In this document: piece by piece, positions 22,382 through 30,846 of the stretch
How positions within the stretch are numbered: position 1 is the first letter of the stretch
Layout: each line of letters opens with the position of its first letter
NCBI RefSeq assembly: GCF_019801605.1
Contig: NZ_JAHVIT010000002.1
Location: 744,001 to 808,000 of the forward strand
Source: Maritimibacter alkaliphilus
GTDB lineage: Bacteria > Pseudomonadota > Alphaproteobacteria > Rhodobacterales > Rhodobacteraceae
Direction: 5' to 3'
DNA length: 64,000 nt
Notes under the pieces: model-generated
The model's input: the letters and a program-made list of their open reading frames with translations, nothing else
Told to the model about the DNA's origin: nothing
Databases searched by the model: none
Translations under genes and position numbers: made by a program

Positions 22382-24010
22382 ATGCAGGAAAAAGATGCTC
22401 TTTATGATGTGATCTCCTCGATCTGGCGTCGCAAGTGGGTCGCCGTCGGTGTATTCGCGGCGATGATCGTTCTGCCCGTCGTCTATGTCTCCCAGTTGGA
22501 AGACGAATACACGGCGCAGTCGAAGGTGCACATTGCCCACATGCCGGGGCTGGACCCGGGCAACCGGTCCGCGGTGCAGGTCTACAATGACCCGATCTCC
22601 CTCCAGACCGAGGTCGAGGTGCTCAAGAGCGATCCCATCGCCCTGGCGGTCATCGACACCCTCGACCTGGCCGCAGAGCCCGAATTCGCGCCGCAGGGCG
22701 TGCCGCTCTCGACCCGTGTGAAGACGTTGCTGGCGTCGGTCCTGCCGATCGATCTGGGCGTCGCGGAGGCGGAGACGCCCGAGGAAATGCGCGACCGCGT
22801 GTTGAAGGAATATTACGGCGGCCTGAAGGTCAGCAATGACGGGCGCTCGGCGCTGGCCGAGATCGATTTCACCTCCAAGGACCCGGCGCTGTCGCGCGAG
22901 ATCGCGAATGCCCATGCAATCGCGTATATTTCCAACCGGTCCGAACGCCGCATCGATCCCTACGACGCCACCGCCGCCCGCCTGCTTGCACCCGCGCGCA
23001 CGCCGGCCGCATCGAAGCCCGGGTCCGCCAAGATGGTCCTTGGCCTCGGCGTGCTGATCGCGTTGGTTGCCGGGGCGCTCGCGGCCCTGTCGCGCGATCA
23101 CTACCTCCGCCGGGACCGGCGGCTGGAAGCGGTCTCGGAAGAACTCGGGCTTGGCGGCCTCGCGGCGCTGCCGGTCAATCTGGCCAAGGTCATGGCGCCC
23201 AAGGCCGGTCGCTACCGGACCTTCTTCGACGAGCGCTGCCGCTCCGTGGCGCGGATGCTCCATGAAGATCACGTCGGTGAGAAGCGCGTCTTCATCGTGT
23301 CCTCGGCGCTGCCGGGCGAGGGGGCTGCCGTCGTCGCACACGGTCTTGCACAGGGCTTCGAAGCGCTCGGCAAGCCGGTCTGCCTCGTGGATGCCGACCT
23401 GCGGGGCAAGGGCCTCAGCGAGCAGTTCGAGCTGGAGCCGGGCGCCAAGGGCGTCTCGGAATGGCTGCTGGGCGGGCTCCAACTGCCCGAAACCAAGCGC
23501 AAAGGGGGCCTCCTCGTGCTGCCCTCGGGGCAGCGACGACAGGACGCGGCCCGTGTGATGACGCGCGACCTGTTCGAGCGCCTGTTCACCGATCTCGCCA
23601 AGGGCTTCGACAACGTCGTCGTGCTGGCGCCTCCGATGGAGCCTCTGCCCGACGTCATGCTGATGTCGCCCGAAGCGACGTCCACCGTGCTCGTGGTGCG
23701 CTCGGACGCGCGTGATCTGCAGGCGAGCAAGCGCATGATCACCAAGCTGCGCGACCGGCATGCGGCCCTGTCGGGGGTGATGCTGGCCGGGAATGACCCC
23801 GAGATCGAGGACCTGCTGTCCAACCGCGCCACCCGCGCCCTGGTCGAGGTGACGCCGGCAGACAGCCTCTCGGCACGGGGACGTCGTCCGCGTGGTGTTC
23901 TGTTGGTGGCCCCCCGCCTCGCGGGCGGTGAGGCCGCGCGCACCGGCGAACCGGTCATCACGCAACTGCCCAACTTCAAGCGGAGCGGGCATGTCGGGGC
24001 GGCGGAATGA
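22382..24010 (+). CDS. Wzz/BY-kinase-like polysaccharide co-polymerase with degenerate ATPase motifs
   Basis: A 542-residue protein. A Wzz domain with membrane helices at about 18-38 and 222-242 flanks a short periplasmic part, and a cytoplasmic CpsD/ExoP-type P-loop domain follows. The P-loop is altered: where BY-kinases have GEGKS/T this has PGEGAA (residues 311-316), so Ala315 replaces the Lys. Walker A' (CLVDADLRG, 334-342) is kept, but the Walker B position reads VVVLAPP with Leu415 where Asp is expected. The last 40 residues contain no tyrosine. It probably still sets chain length as a co-polymerase but is unlikely to be an active kinase. The start has no overlap with neighbours; the OPX gene follows closely. 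Confidence 0.82.
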   Translation: MQEKDALYDVISSIWRRKWVAVGVFAAMIVLPVVYVSQLEDEYTAQSKVHIAHMPGLDPGNRSAVQVYNDPISLQTEVEVLKSDPIALAVIDTLDLAAEPEFAPQGVPLSTRVKTLLASVLPIDLGVAEAETPEEMRDRVLKEYYGGLKVSNDGRSALAEIDFTSKDPALSREIANAHAIAYISNRSERRIDPYDATAARLLAPARTPAASKPGSAKMVLGLGVLIALVAGALAALSRDHYLRRDRRLEAVSEELGLGGLAALPVNLAKVMAPKAGRYRTFFDERCRSVARMLHEDHVGEKRVFIVSSALPGEGAAVVAHGLAQGFEALGKPVCLVDADLRGKGLSEQFELEPGAKGVSEWLLGGLQLPETKRKGGLLVLPSGQRRQDAARVMTRDLFERLFTDLAKGFDNVVVLAPPMEPLPDVMLMSPEATSTVLVVRSDARDLQASKRMITKLRDRHAALSGVMLAGNDPEIEDLLSNRATRALVEVTPADSLSARGRRPRGVLLVAPRLAGGEAARTGEPVITQLPNFKRSGHVGAAE

Positions 24011-24071
24011 GCCGGAACGTGATTTTCCTGCAGCGTGCGTCGCTTGCGGCCTGCCCGGAAGGAGCAATGAC

Positions 24072-25301
24072 ATGATGAATTCGATGCGTGGAGCCTTGAT
24101 GGCGGTCCTGAGTGCGGTTCTCCTCACGCCAGGCGTGGCTTCGGCCCAGGGGCAGGAGGAGATCCTGCTGGGCGTCGAGGATCAGCTTACGGTCAAGATC
24201 TACCAATGGCCGGAGCTTTCCGGGGAGTTCAGCATCGGGGCCGACGGGCAGATTTCCCTGCCCCTCGTCGGGTCGATCCAGGCCGCCGGTGTGAGCACGG
24301 ATGAACTCGGGCGGCGTATCTCCGAGTCCCTCAAGCAGCGCGCCCGCCTGTCCGAGGCTCCGGAGGCGGCGATCGCGGTGACGGAATATCGCCCGTTCTA
24401 CATCCTCGGGGACGTGGAGCGTCCGGGCGCCTATCCCTATCGGCCCGGGGCCGTCGTGCTGAACGCCGTGTCGCTGGCCGGAGGGTACTACCGCAAGAAG
24501 ACCAGTGATTGGCAGCGCGCGGAACGTGACGCGATCCAGGCGGTGGCCGACCGCGAGATCGTTGTCGGGCAGATCCTGCGCCAGTCGGTCCGTCGCGCGC
24601 GGCTCGAGGCGGAGCTGGACGGGGCCACTGCCTTCGAGGTGCCGCCGGTCGCGGCAAACAGCCCCGCGGCCCAGCCGATCATCGAGGAAGAGCGGCAGGT
24701 CATGGCGGACCGGGCCGAGCGGTTGGCCCTGTCGCTGAGCGCGATCAGCGCAGAGCGCATGGCGCTGAGTGGCCGGCTGCAACTGATCGAGGCCCAGATC
24801 GGCGAACGTGCCATCGAATTGGAAGCGACACTGAAGCAGATGGAGTCGACCAGTGCGCTGGTGACCAAGAAACTGACCTCGACCAGCGAACTCTACAACA
24901 TGCAGTCGCAGGCCTCGACGGTGCGCCGCGAACGCAAGGAACTGGAAGTCCAGCTCCTCGACACCCGGCAGCAACTGCGCAAGCTGGACGAGGAGGAAGA
25001 GCGTGTGCGGCACGACTTCAAGGCCGAGGCGCTTGTGGACCTGCAAACGGTGCGTGGCACCCTGGACGATCTCGAAACGCAGCTTCAGGAGGCCCGCCAG
25101 CTCTACATGGAGGCAACCCTGGCTGGGATCGACCAGAACAGCGCGACCCTCGAATCGGAGAGCGAACGCCTCTTCACGCTCGTGCGTCAGGACGGGGCCG
25201 AGAGCCGTGAAATGGCCGTGGAGGCCACGACGGCCATCCGCCCCGGAGATATCATCACGGTGAGGACGGCGCTTCCGCTGCCGACAGTCCCGAGCCAATG
25301 A
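24072..25301 (+). CDS. ExoF-like polysaccharide export (OPX) protein
   Basis: A 409-residue exported protein with a type I signal peptide (cleavage about after GVASA, residue 25). Residues about 30-105 are the polysaccharide export domain (LLGVEDQLTVKIYQWPELSG), followed by an SLBB-like segment with YILGDVERPGAYPYRPG, then about 200 residues of helical coiled coil (roughly 190-375). No lipobox cysteine is present, unlike Wza, so it is not a lipoprotein. This resembles ExoF of the succinoglycan system. The ATG at 24072 (MMNSMRG) has AAGGAG upstream. The stop overlaps the next gene as ATGA. Confidence 0.85.
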   Translation: MMNSMRGALMAVLSAVLLTPGVASAQGQEEILLGVEDQLTVKIYQWPELSGEFSIGADGQISLPLVGSIQAAGVSTDELGRRISESLKQRARLSEAPEAAIAVTEYRPFYILGDVERPGAYPYRPGAVVLNAVSLAGGYYRKKTSDWQRAERDAIQAVADREIVVGQILRQSVRRARLEAELDGATAFEVPPVAANSPAAQPIIEEERQVMADRAERLALSLSAISAERMALSGRLQLIEAQIGERAIELEATLKQMESTSALVTKKLTSTSELYNMQSQASTVRRERKELEVQLLDTRQQLRKLDEEEERVRHDFKAEALVDLQTVRGTLDDLETQLQEARQLYMEATLAGIDQNSATLESESERLFTLVRQDGAESREMAVEATTAIRPGDIITVRTALPLPTVPSQ

Positions 25302-26479
25302 CGGATATCCGGGCCAATGGAACAGGTGGCGCGGTCGGCCATGGGGCGACCGGCGCGCAGAGCGAGGCCCTGAGGCGCATCCTGCTCTCCAGCAGCCATG
25401 CCTCGGAGGGCGGTGTTTCCGTCTATCTCGATATGCTGGCACGGGTCATGCGGGCCCGTGGCTGGGATGCGCAGACAGCGGCACTCTACCGGTCTCCGCG
25501 CCCCGATCCGCGCCGGTTCGACGAAATCATGGTCGAGGTCGACACCCTCGGGGCAACCGGCTACGGGCGGGCCTTCTGGCGGTTCCTGTCGAAGGTGCGG
25601 CGGGAGAAGCCGGATGTCGTTCTGGGGGCCATGCCGCTCAGCAATGTCATGGCCGGTACGGCGGCGCTTCTGACGGGCTCGAAGGCGATTGCCACCCATC
25701 ACAGCCCGCTGGAGACCCACAGCCGCCCCATTGCCATGCTCGATCGCTGGCTGGGAAGCCTCGGGGCCTATGACTCCGTGATCTGCGTCTCCGAGGCGGT
25801 GGCCCGGTCCTTCGGCAATTATCCCGAAAGCTACCTGAAGCACCTTCAGGTGGTGGCGAATGGGGTCGTGCCGGTCCGGGCGTCCTGTGACCGGGCCCAC
25901 ATCGTCGAGAAATACCAGCTGAACCCCGATCTGCCCTTCATCGTGATGGCCGGGCGCTTCGCGCCGCAGAAGAACCCGCTTGCCGCGATCAAGGCGGTCT
26001 CGAAGGTGCCGGGCGTCCAGCTCGTCATGGCGGGGACGGGGCCTCTGCGTCCCGATGTCGAAGCGCTCATCTCGGAGCTCGGCCTGTCTGACCGGGTGTT
26101 TCTTGTCGGCCTTCTGGATCGGCCCGACCTGCATGATCTGATGGGCACCTGCGACGCCTTCATGCAGGTCAGCCTCTACGAAGGGCAGAGCCTTGCCCTG
26201 CTCGAGGCGGTGTCGGCCGGACGCCCGATCATCATCAGTGACGTCCCGACACAGGTCGAAAGCGTGATCGGGGCCGATGGCGGGCTCGGGGCGACGATCT
26301 GTGATCCCGAGGATCCGCAATCCATTGCCGACGCGATCACGCTGGCGCTCTTCGATGACGTGCACCGCGCGCGGGTGTCGAAGACGGCCCAGGCTCTCGC
26401 GCAGGACGTTCGGACCGATGAGCAGATGCAAAGCGACTATGCCGAGTACTTCTGCTCCATCGTGGGGCGGACGGGCTGA
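25298..26479 (+). CDS. Family 4 glycosyltransferase
   Basis: A 393-residue GT-B enzyme. The N-terminal domain has SSSHASEGGVSVYLDMLARVM, the acceptor-side loop typical of GT4, and the C-terminal domain has VMAGRFAPQKNPLAAIKAV, then AGTGPLRPDVEAL and the donor-binding EX7E-like segment YEGQSLALLEAVSAGRPII. It would transfer a nucleotide sugar to the EPS repeat unit at the cytoplasmic face. It starts in an ATGA overlap with the OPX gene, so it belongs to the co-polymerase/OPX operon, and it converges on the polymerase gene. Confidence 0.9.
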   Translation: MTDIRANGTGGAVGHGATGAQSEALRRILLSSSHASEGGVSVYLDMLARVMRARGWDAQTAALYRSPRPDPRRFDEIMVEVDTLGATGYGRAFWRFLSKVRREKPDVVLGAMPLSNVMAGTAALLTGSKAIATHHSPLETHSRPIAMLDRWLGSLGAYDSVICVSEAVARSFGNYPESYLKHLQVVANGVVPVRASCDRAHIVEKYQLNPDLPFIVMAGRFAPQKNPLAAIKAVSKVPGVQLVMAGTGPLRPDVEALISELGLSDRVFLVGLLDRPDLHDLMGTCDAFMQVSLYEGQSLALLEAVSAGRPIIISDVPTQVESVIGADGGLGATICDPEDPQSIADAITLALFDDVHRARVSKTAQALAQDVRTDEQMQSDYAEYFCSIVGRTG

Positions 26480-26530
26480 GGCCTGTCGGCGCAGCGCGGT
26501 TTCCAACCACCAAGATCAGGAATTCTGATG

Positions 26531-26578
26531 CTCCCGCAGCGGCGGGAGGACGGCGTCAGGCGGGTGTCGCCTGACGCC
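26531..26578. terminator. Two hairpins at the convergent ends of the GT4 and polymerase genes
   Basis: CTCCCGC/GCGGGAG (26531-26537 and 26542-26548) form one 7-pair stem. GGCGTCAGGCG/CGCCTGACGCC (26552-26562 and 26568-26578) form a perfect 11-pair stem with a 5-base loop that includes the polymerase stop codon. Together they probably block read-through between the converging operons. Confidence 0.6.
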
Positions 26579-27866
26579 GCGCCTTGTCCACCAGTTGCTG
26601 GGTCAGCGCCCCGCCGATCAGCGTGAACAGCCAGACCTCGGCATCGCGGTTCATCATCGTGCTCTCTGACAGGTTGTGCATCAGGCCAAAGAACAGGAGC
26701 GCGAGCGGCAGTGCGCCGTCGCGCGATGCGATGCCCCGGGTCAGGATCAATTGTCCGATCGGGATGAGGAACACCGCCGCGATGGCCAGGGCCAGCCCCG
26801 GAAAGCCGATGGCAACGAGGGTGTCCAGGTATCCGTTGTGTCCGTTGGGCGAGACTTCGACCCAGTTGTCCGCAAGCTGATGGATCGGGCTGGCATCGTT
26901 GTAGGTCCAGAATGATCCGCTGCCTGCGCCCGTCAGCGGATGCGCCATCGCGTATTCGATCAGGAAGGCCCAGATCTGCGTGCGCCCGGTGAGGGAGTCC
27001 GGTTCATTCAGATAGGCATCGAGCTTGGCGCTGAAGAGGAAGGAGCCGACCTGGTACAGGCCGACCGCGGCGAGGAGACCGATCACCAGCACCAGACGCC
27101 GGTTGTGCGGAGGTGTGTAGCGATAGAGAAGCCCGATGAGCAGCGCCGCGGACCCGACGCCCATCGAGGTTTTCGACTTCGACATGTAGAGAAAGACGCC
27201 GGCGGCGACGATCGCGAAGACCCTCAGCAGGGTGCCGACCTTGAACGGGCTGAGCAGGTAGAAGAGGATGGCCGTCGCGCAGATCGCGCCCGCCAGGTTC
27301 TTCTGCTCGCTCAGGCCCTTCCAGTTGCCGATCAGCTTGGGGTCGACGACGCCGTACTGGTGGATCGCCGAGAGCGGGAACAAGGCCACGGCGACAAAGT
27401 CCGCCAGGACGAGCCCCAGCAGGACGATCTGCAAGGTCTTGGTCGTGCGCCGGTAGCCTGCCGCATCGGTGGACAGGAAGATGGTGACCACCATGATGAT
27501 CGTGAGGCCGAGCCGCTGAAGCCCGGTCATGGGTACGAGGGACCAGCTCAGGCTGATCAGGCACCACGCGAAGAGAAGCCAGTAGGGCGTCGGGACCCGG
27601 GCGAGGCGGCTGGGAAAGCTCAGCAGGTTCTGAAGCCAGACGATCAGCACGAAGACCGTCATGTAAGACAGCTGGCGGCTGGCATCGCCCCCCTGCATGT
27701 CCCGCGGCGAGGGCAGGGCAAGGGGGTTGAAGCCGACACAGGCCAGGAACAGCACCACCCCCAGTATCACGCAACCGATGGTTTCGCGGTGGCGGGCCAC
27801 GAAGGGACCGGAGGAGGCCTGCCCCATGGCGGGGGGATCGGCGAGGGCGCTGGTCTGGCTCGACAT
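26556..27866 (-). CDS. O-antigen ligase/polymerase family protein (Wzy/ExoQ-like)
   Basis: A 436-residue polytopic protein with about ten to twelve membrane segments and a large periplasmic loop containing GRTQIWAFLIEYAMAHPLTGAGSGSFW and NGHNGYLDTLVAIG. That is the Wzy_C signature, with the conserved Arg and His residues of polymerases and ligases. It would polymerise EPS repeat units in the periplasm. It is the third gene of the minus-strand operon after the PssD- and PssE-like genes, with 5 bases between stop and start. Confidence 0.9.
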   Translation of the reverse strand: MSSQTSALADPPAMGQASSGPFVARHRETIGCVILGVVLFLACVGFNPLALPSPRDMQGGDASRQLSYMTVFVLIVWLQNLLSFPSRLARVPTPYWLLFAWCLISLSWSLVPMTGLQRLGLTIIMVVTIFLSTDAAGYRRTTKTLQIVLLGLVLADFVAVALFPLSAIHQYGVVDPKLIGNWKGLSEQKNLAGAICATAILFYLLSPFKVGTLLRVFAIVAAGVFLYMSKSKTSMGVGSAALLIGLLYRYTPPHNRRLVLVIGLLAAVGLYQVGSFLFSAKLDAYLNEPDSLTGRTQIWAFLIEYAMAHPLTGAGSGSFWTYNDASPIHQLADNWVEVSPNGHNGYLDTLVAIGFPGLALAIAAVFLIPIGQLILTRGIASRDGALPLALLFFGLMHNLSESTMMNRDAEVWLFTLIGGALTQQLVDKARRQATPA

Positions 27867-27871
27867 GGCGG

Positions 27872-28360
27872 TCAGGCTTCCCGACCGCGGATATAGGCGT
27901 TCAGCCGGTTGACGAAGGCCTCCGGGGCATGATCGCTGAACTGGTCAGGGCCCGCCACGCTGTCCATTGCCTCGCTGATGGCCTGCTCGATCCCCGTTTC
28001 GTCCTCCGCGACGAAAATCCCTTCTCGTCCGCGAAGCCAGTTCGCCGTGGCGAGTTGGTGGTCCGTCGTATGTTCGCCCAGGGCTTTGCGCCGGGGCATC
28101 ATCACCAGCGGCGTCCGTGCCCCGGCGGAGGTCAGGTAACTGCCGATACCGGCGTGGGCGACGACCACCTCGGCCGCTTCGACCTTCTCGCGGAAAAGGC
28201 TCGGCGCGAGGCTGCGGTCCCACTCCATCGACTTGGGCAGGTAGGTGCCGCTTCCGATCTGGGCGAAGACCGCAGTCCCGGGATGGGCGGCGGCCCATTC
28301 ATCGAGCGCGATGATCAGGCGATCGAAGGGCATGACGGTTCCGACGGTTACGAAGATCAT
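27872..28360 (-). CDS. PssE/Alg13-like glycosyltransferase subunit
   Basis: A 162-residue GT28 C-terminal-type protein beginning MIFVTVGTVMPFDRLI, the donor-binding half of a split GT-B enzyme. VVAHAGIGSYLTSAGARTPLVMMPR is the conserved UDP-sugar-binding segment. Its partner, the Alg14-like membrane subunit, is encoded immediately upstream, and the ATG overlaps that stop by 4 bases. By analogy with PssD/PssE and EpsE/EpsF, the two-subunit enzyme adds a glucose or glucuronate to the growing EPS repeat unit. Confidence 0.9.
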   Translation of the reverse strand: MIFVTVGTVMPFDRLIIALDEWAAAHPGTAVFAQIGSGTYLPKSMEWDRSLAPSLFREKVEAAEVVVAHAGIGSYLTSAGARTPLVMMPRRKALGEHTTDHQLATANWLRGREGIFVAEDETGIEQAISEAMDSVAGPDQFSDHAPEAFVNRLNAYIRGREA

Positions 28361-28809
28361 ATCACGGCCCCCCAGTAGTCCGGCCCGTCCGGGCTGCTCA
28401 GGTGCGGCCATTGAGTCAGGAAGACATCCGCGATCCGGGACGCGTGCCGCCCCGACACCGAGATCTGTTCGGAGTTCGCGATCGAGTCGATCCAGATCGT
28501 CTTGGAGCGGAAGAAGACCTTGCCGAGCACCAGTGCGGTCAGCCCCGGCAGGGCGCCCGTCGTGATGATGGTATCGGGGCGTTCCTTCAGCAGCGCCCGC
28601 ATCACCGTGTAGAGCGTGCGCGGCATCCGCTGCAGCGATTTGCTGTTCACTTCGCCCACCACATAGAAGCGGTGGCCCGGAACGTCCTTCTCATAGTCGG
28701 CGCGCGTGCAGGCGTAGGCCACGTCCAGACCTTCGAAGCTGCGCTGCAACCGCATGAGTTGCATCCAGTGACCACCGGAAGAGCAAATGGCGAGAACTCG
28801 TTGCGTCAT
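28357..28809 (-). CDS. PssD/Alg14-like glycosyltransferase subunit
   Basis: A 150-residue protein of the Alg14 family, beginning with a short hydrophobic strand (RVLAICSSGGHWMQLMRL) that includes the GGH motif of this family, then TGALPGLTALVLGKVF. Alg14-type subunits recruit the catalytic Alg13-type partner to the membrane and bind the lipid acceptor. AGGAG precedes the ATG at 28809. It is the first gene of the minus-strand pssD-pssE-wzy-like operon. Confidence 0.9.
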   Translation of the reverse strand: MTQRVLAICSSGGHWMQLMRLQRSFEGLDVAYACTRADYEKDVPGHRFYVVGEVNSKSLQRMPRTLYTVMRALLKERPDTIITTGALPGLTALVLGKVFFRSKTIWIDSIANSEQISVSGRHASRIADVFLTQWPHLSSPDGPDYWGAVI

Positions 28810-29434
28810 CTCAAATCTCCTGAACGAAAGGGGCAGGCGCAGGCGTCGTTTCGGGCGCATCCATCGGGCTCGGGGCTGACGACGAGGGGGAGTGCGCCAT
28901 CAGGCGACGGACAGTGCCGCCCGTCACGGCCCGCGGCGGGGAGGCTGTCGCAAGGCCAGGGCGAGCGGGTGCAACAGGCGTCGGCCTCCCGGCCCGGTGG
29001 GGCGGGGCGTGCCTGGCGCACGTGGCGGGGAGGGGGGCGTGCTGAGGGAAAGAAACCTGCGGATGCATCGTGAAATCATTTCGGGCAAAAAGTCGCGTTC
29101 CTCAGCGTAACCCGCACAAAAGAAGGGGGATAAGGAATTCGCAGTGGCCGAAGGGGGAAGTCGGGCGGGGCCCGGTTGCGCCTATTCCGGCGGCGCAGCG
29201 CGGGCCAATCGTTCAAAACGACAGCATCCGTGAATCGCATTTTCCCGGGCAAGGCCGGATGGGGGAAGCAAACCACCATTGTCCCGCGCGACCTGACGGG
29301 AAAGCGCTGCCAAGCGCAGGCAGATCGCGACTCGCGGCAGGCAGGCGGTACCGCCACGGGCGTCAGGGGGCAGGGCGTCAGGGGGCGGGGGCGTCAGGGG
29401 GCGGGGGCGTCGGGTGGCGGAACCCCGCATCGGA
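28810..29434. other. Intergenic region between EPS and cobamide loci
   Basis: 625 bases holding the upstream region of the PssD-like gene (right of 28810) and the downstream region of cbiZ. The only clear structure is the G-rich tandem repeat at 29360-29418. Short open frames here look like shadows and lack ribosome binding sites. I did not find a promoter that I could defend. Confidence 0.5.
29360..29418. repeat. Tandem repeat of GCGTCAGGGGGC, four copies
   Basis: Perfect copies start at 29360, 29375 and 29391, and a diverged copy at 29407, giving spacings of 15, 16 and 16 bases. On the transcribed (minus) strand it is C-rich and lies 16 bases past the cbiZ stop. The role is unknown. Confidence 0.85.
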
Positions 29435-30103
29435 TCAGGCGGGGTCGGCCAGCCCGGGTATCCGGATCGCCCAATCCTCCAGCCACTGCAGCGTTCCCGT
29501 GATTACCGCGTCATAGACCGCGCGGCCCGCGGCCTCGCCCGCCGCGGTGTGCAGCCCGCAGTAGGCTTCCGCCCCGGCGGGGGCGGCGACGGCGATGCAA
29601 TCGGTCCCCGTGCCCGTGGCGCGGCCCGTCGGCAGGCGCATCGCGGCCTCGATCACCGCGGCGGTGCGGGCCTGTGTGGCGATGGACAGCGCCTCGATCA
29701 GCGCGGCCTGCGTCAGCCCGCAGGAGAGCCGCAGCGCCACGTTGATCGTGCCCCAGTCGCGGCCCGTGTAATCCATCCGGTGGCCGACGCGCTCGGCATT
29801 GGACAGGCCGACGGTGGCGACGGCGGTGGCACGGATGCCCTCCACCTCGGCCTCGGCGACCTCGTAGGCGCTGACATCGCGGGAGGTGAGGAAGGTCACG
29901 GCATTGCTGTCGCCGACCTCCTCCAGCTGCGCTGTGAGCCACGCCGTCACGTCCAGCTCCGGCGTCAGGTCTGAATTGCGGACCTCGCGCCAGAGGATGC
30001 GGTCGGCAGTGACAAGGCCGGAACGGTGCGGCGCCCAGCTGAGCACCTGCATCTCGCCGCCCAGGTCGAAGCGCAGCCAGGGCCGGTCCAGCGTCACGCT
30101 CAT
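29435..30103 (-). CDS. cbiZ: Adenosylcobinamide amidohydrolase
   Basis: A 222-residue CbiZ-family protein. The conserved core GRDWGTINVALRLSCGLTQAALIEALSIATQARTAA and TGTGTDCIAVAAP are present. CbiZ hydrolyses the aminopropanol amide bond of adenosylcobinamide (and in Rhodobacter sphaeroides also of adenosylpseudocobalamin), giving adenosylcobyric acid for rebuilding into cobalamin. Start at ATG 30103 overlaps the btuD stop as ATGA. It is the last gene of the riboswitch-controlled btuBFCD-cbiZ operon, so imported incomplete corrinoids can be remodelled. Confidence 0.92.
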   Translation of the reverse strand: MSVTLDRPWLRFDLGGEMQVLSWAPHRSGLVTADRILWREVRNSDLTPELDVTAWLTAQLEEVGDSNAVTFLTSRDVSAYEVAEAEVEGIRATAVATVGLSNAERVGHRMDYTGRDWGTINVALRLSCGLTQAALIEALSIATQARTAAVIEAAMRLPTGRATGTGTDCIAVAAPAGAEAYCGLHTAAGEAAGRAVYDAVITGTLQWLEDWAIRIPGLADPA

Positions 30104-30846
30104 CCCAGGACCCCCATCGGCAGGAAGACCGGGCCGTCCTCGGTCTCGGCATGGTAGATCGAGACGCCGAAGGCCTCGGCCATGCGGGCGGGGGTCAGCA
30201 CCTCGGCGGGCGTGCCGTCGGCGAGGATGCGGCCATGGGCCAGCAGCACCAGCCGGGTGCAATGCCGCGCGGCAAGGCCAAGGTCATGGAGCGAGGTCAC
30301 CACCCCGCGCCCCTCGGCGGCGAGGCGGGCGAAGACCTGCATCGTGGCGATCTGGTGCGCCGGGTCCAGCCCCGCGACCGGCTCGTCCGCCAGCAGCAGC
30401 GGGCATTCCTGCGCCAGCGCCCGGGCGATCAGGGCGCGGGCCTGTTCCCCGCCCGAGAGCCGCGTGGCCGTCCGGGCCCGCAGGGGGCTGAGCTGCATCT
30501 GGGCCAGTGCCTCCTCGATGGCGGCGCGGTCGGTCTCGGTCCCGCCGCCATGGGGCAGGCGGCCGAGGGAGACCAGCGTCTCGACCGAGACGGGCCAGGC
30601 GATCTCGCGCGCCTGCGGCATCCAGGCGGCCTGTTTCGCCCGCGCGGCGGGGGAGAGGGCGGCGAGCGACGATTGCCCTGCGAAGGGCACCAGCCCGAGG
30701 GCCGCACGCATCAGTGTCGTCTTGCCTGCACCGTTGGGGCCGATGAGGCCCACGAACTCGCCTTCGCCCACGGAGAGCGTGATGCCATCCAGTACCGGAC
30801 GGTTGCGCAGGGTGACGGAGAGGTCGGAGAGCGAGAGCAGCGTCAT
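30100..30846 (-). CDS. btuD: Corrinoid ABC transporter ATP-binding protein
   Basis: A 248-residue ABC ATPase: Walker A GPNGAGKTT (about residues 36-44), Q-loop in QAAWMPQAREI, signature LSGGEQARALIARALAQ, Walker B LLLADEP and switch His in TSLHDLG. The length and its place between the BtuC-type permease and cbiZ identify it as the ATPase of the cobamide importer. Its start overlaps the btuC stop by 4 bases and its stop overlaps the cbiZ start, so the genes are translationally coupled. Confidence 0.92.
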   Translation of the reverse strand: MTLLSLSDLSVTLRNRPVLDGITLSVGEGEFVGLIGPNGAGKTTLMRAALGLVPFAGQSSLAALSPAARAKQAAWMPQAREIAWPVSVETLVSLGRLPHGGGTETDRAAIEEALAQMQLSPLRARTATRLSGGEQARALIARALAQECPLLLADEPVAGLDPAHQIATMQVFARLAAEGRGVVTSLHDLGLAARHCTRLVLLAHGRILADGTPAEVLTPARMAEAFGVSIYHAETEDGPVFLPMGVLG

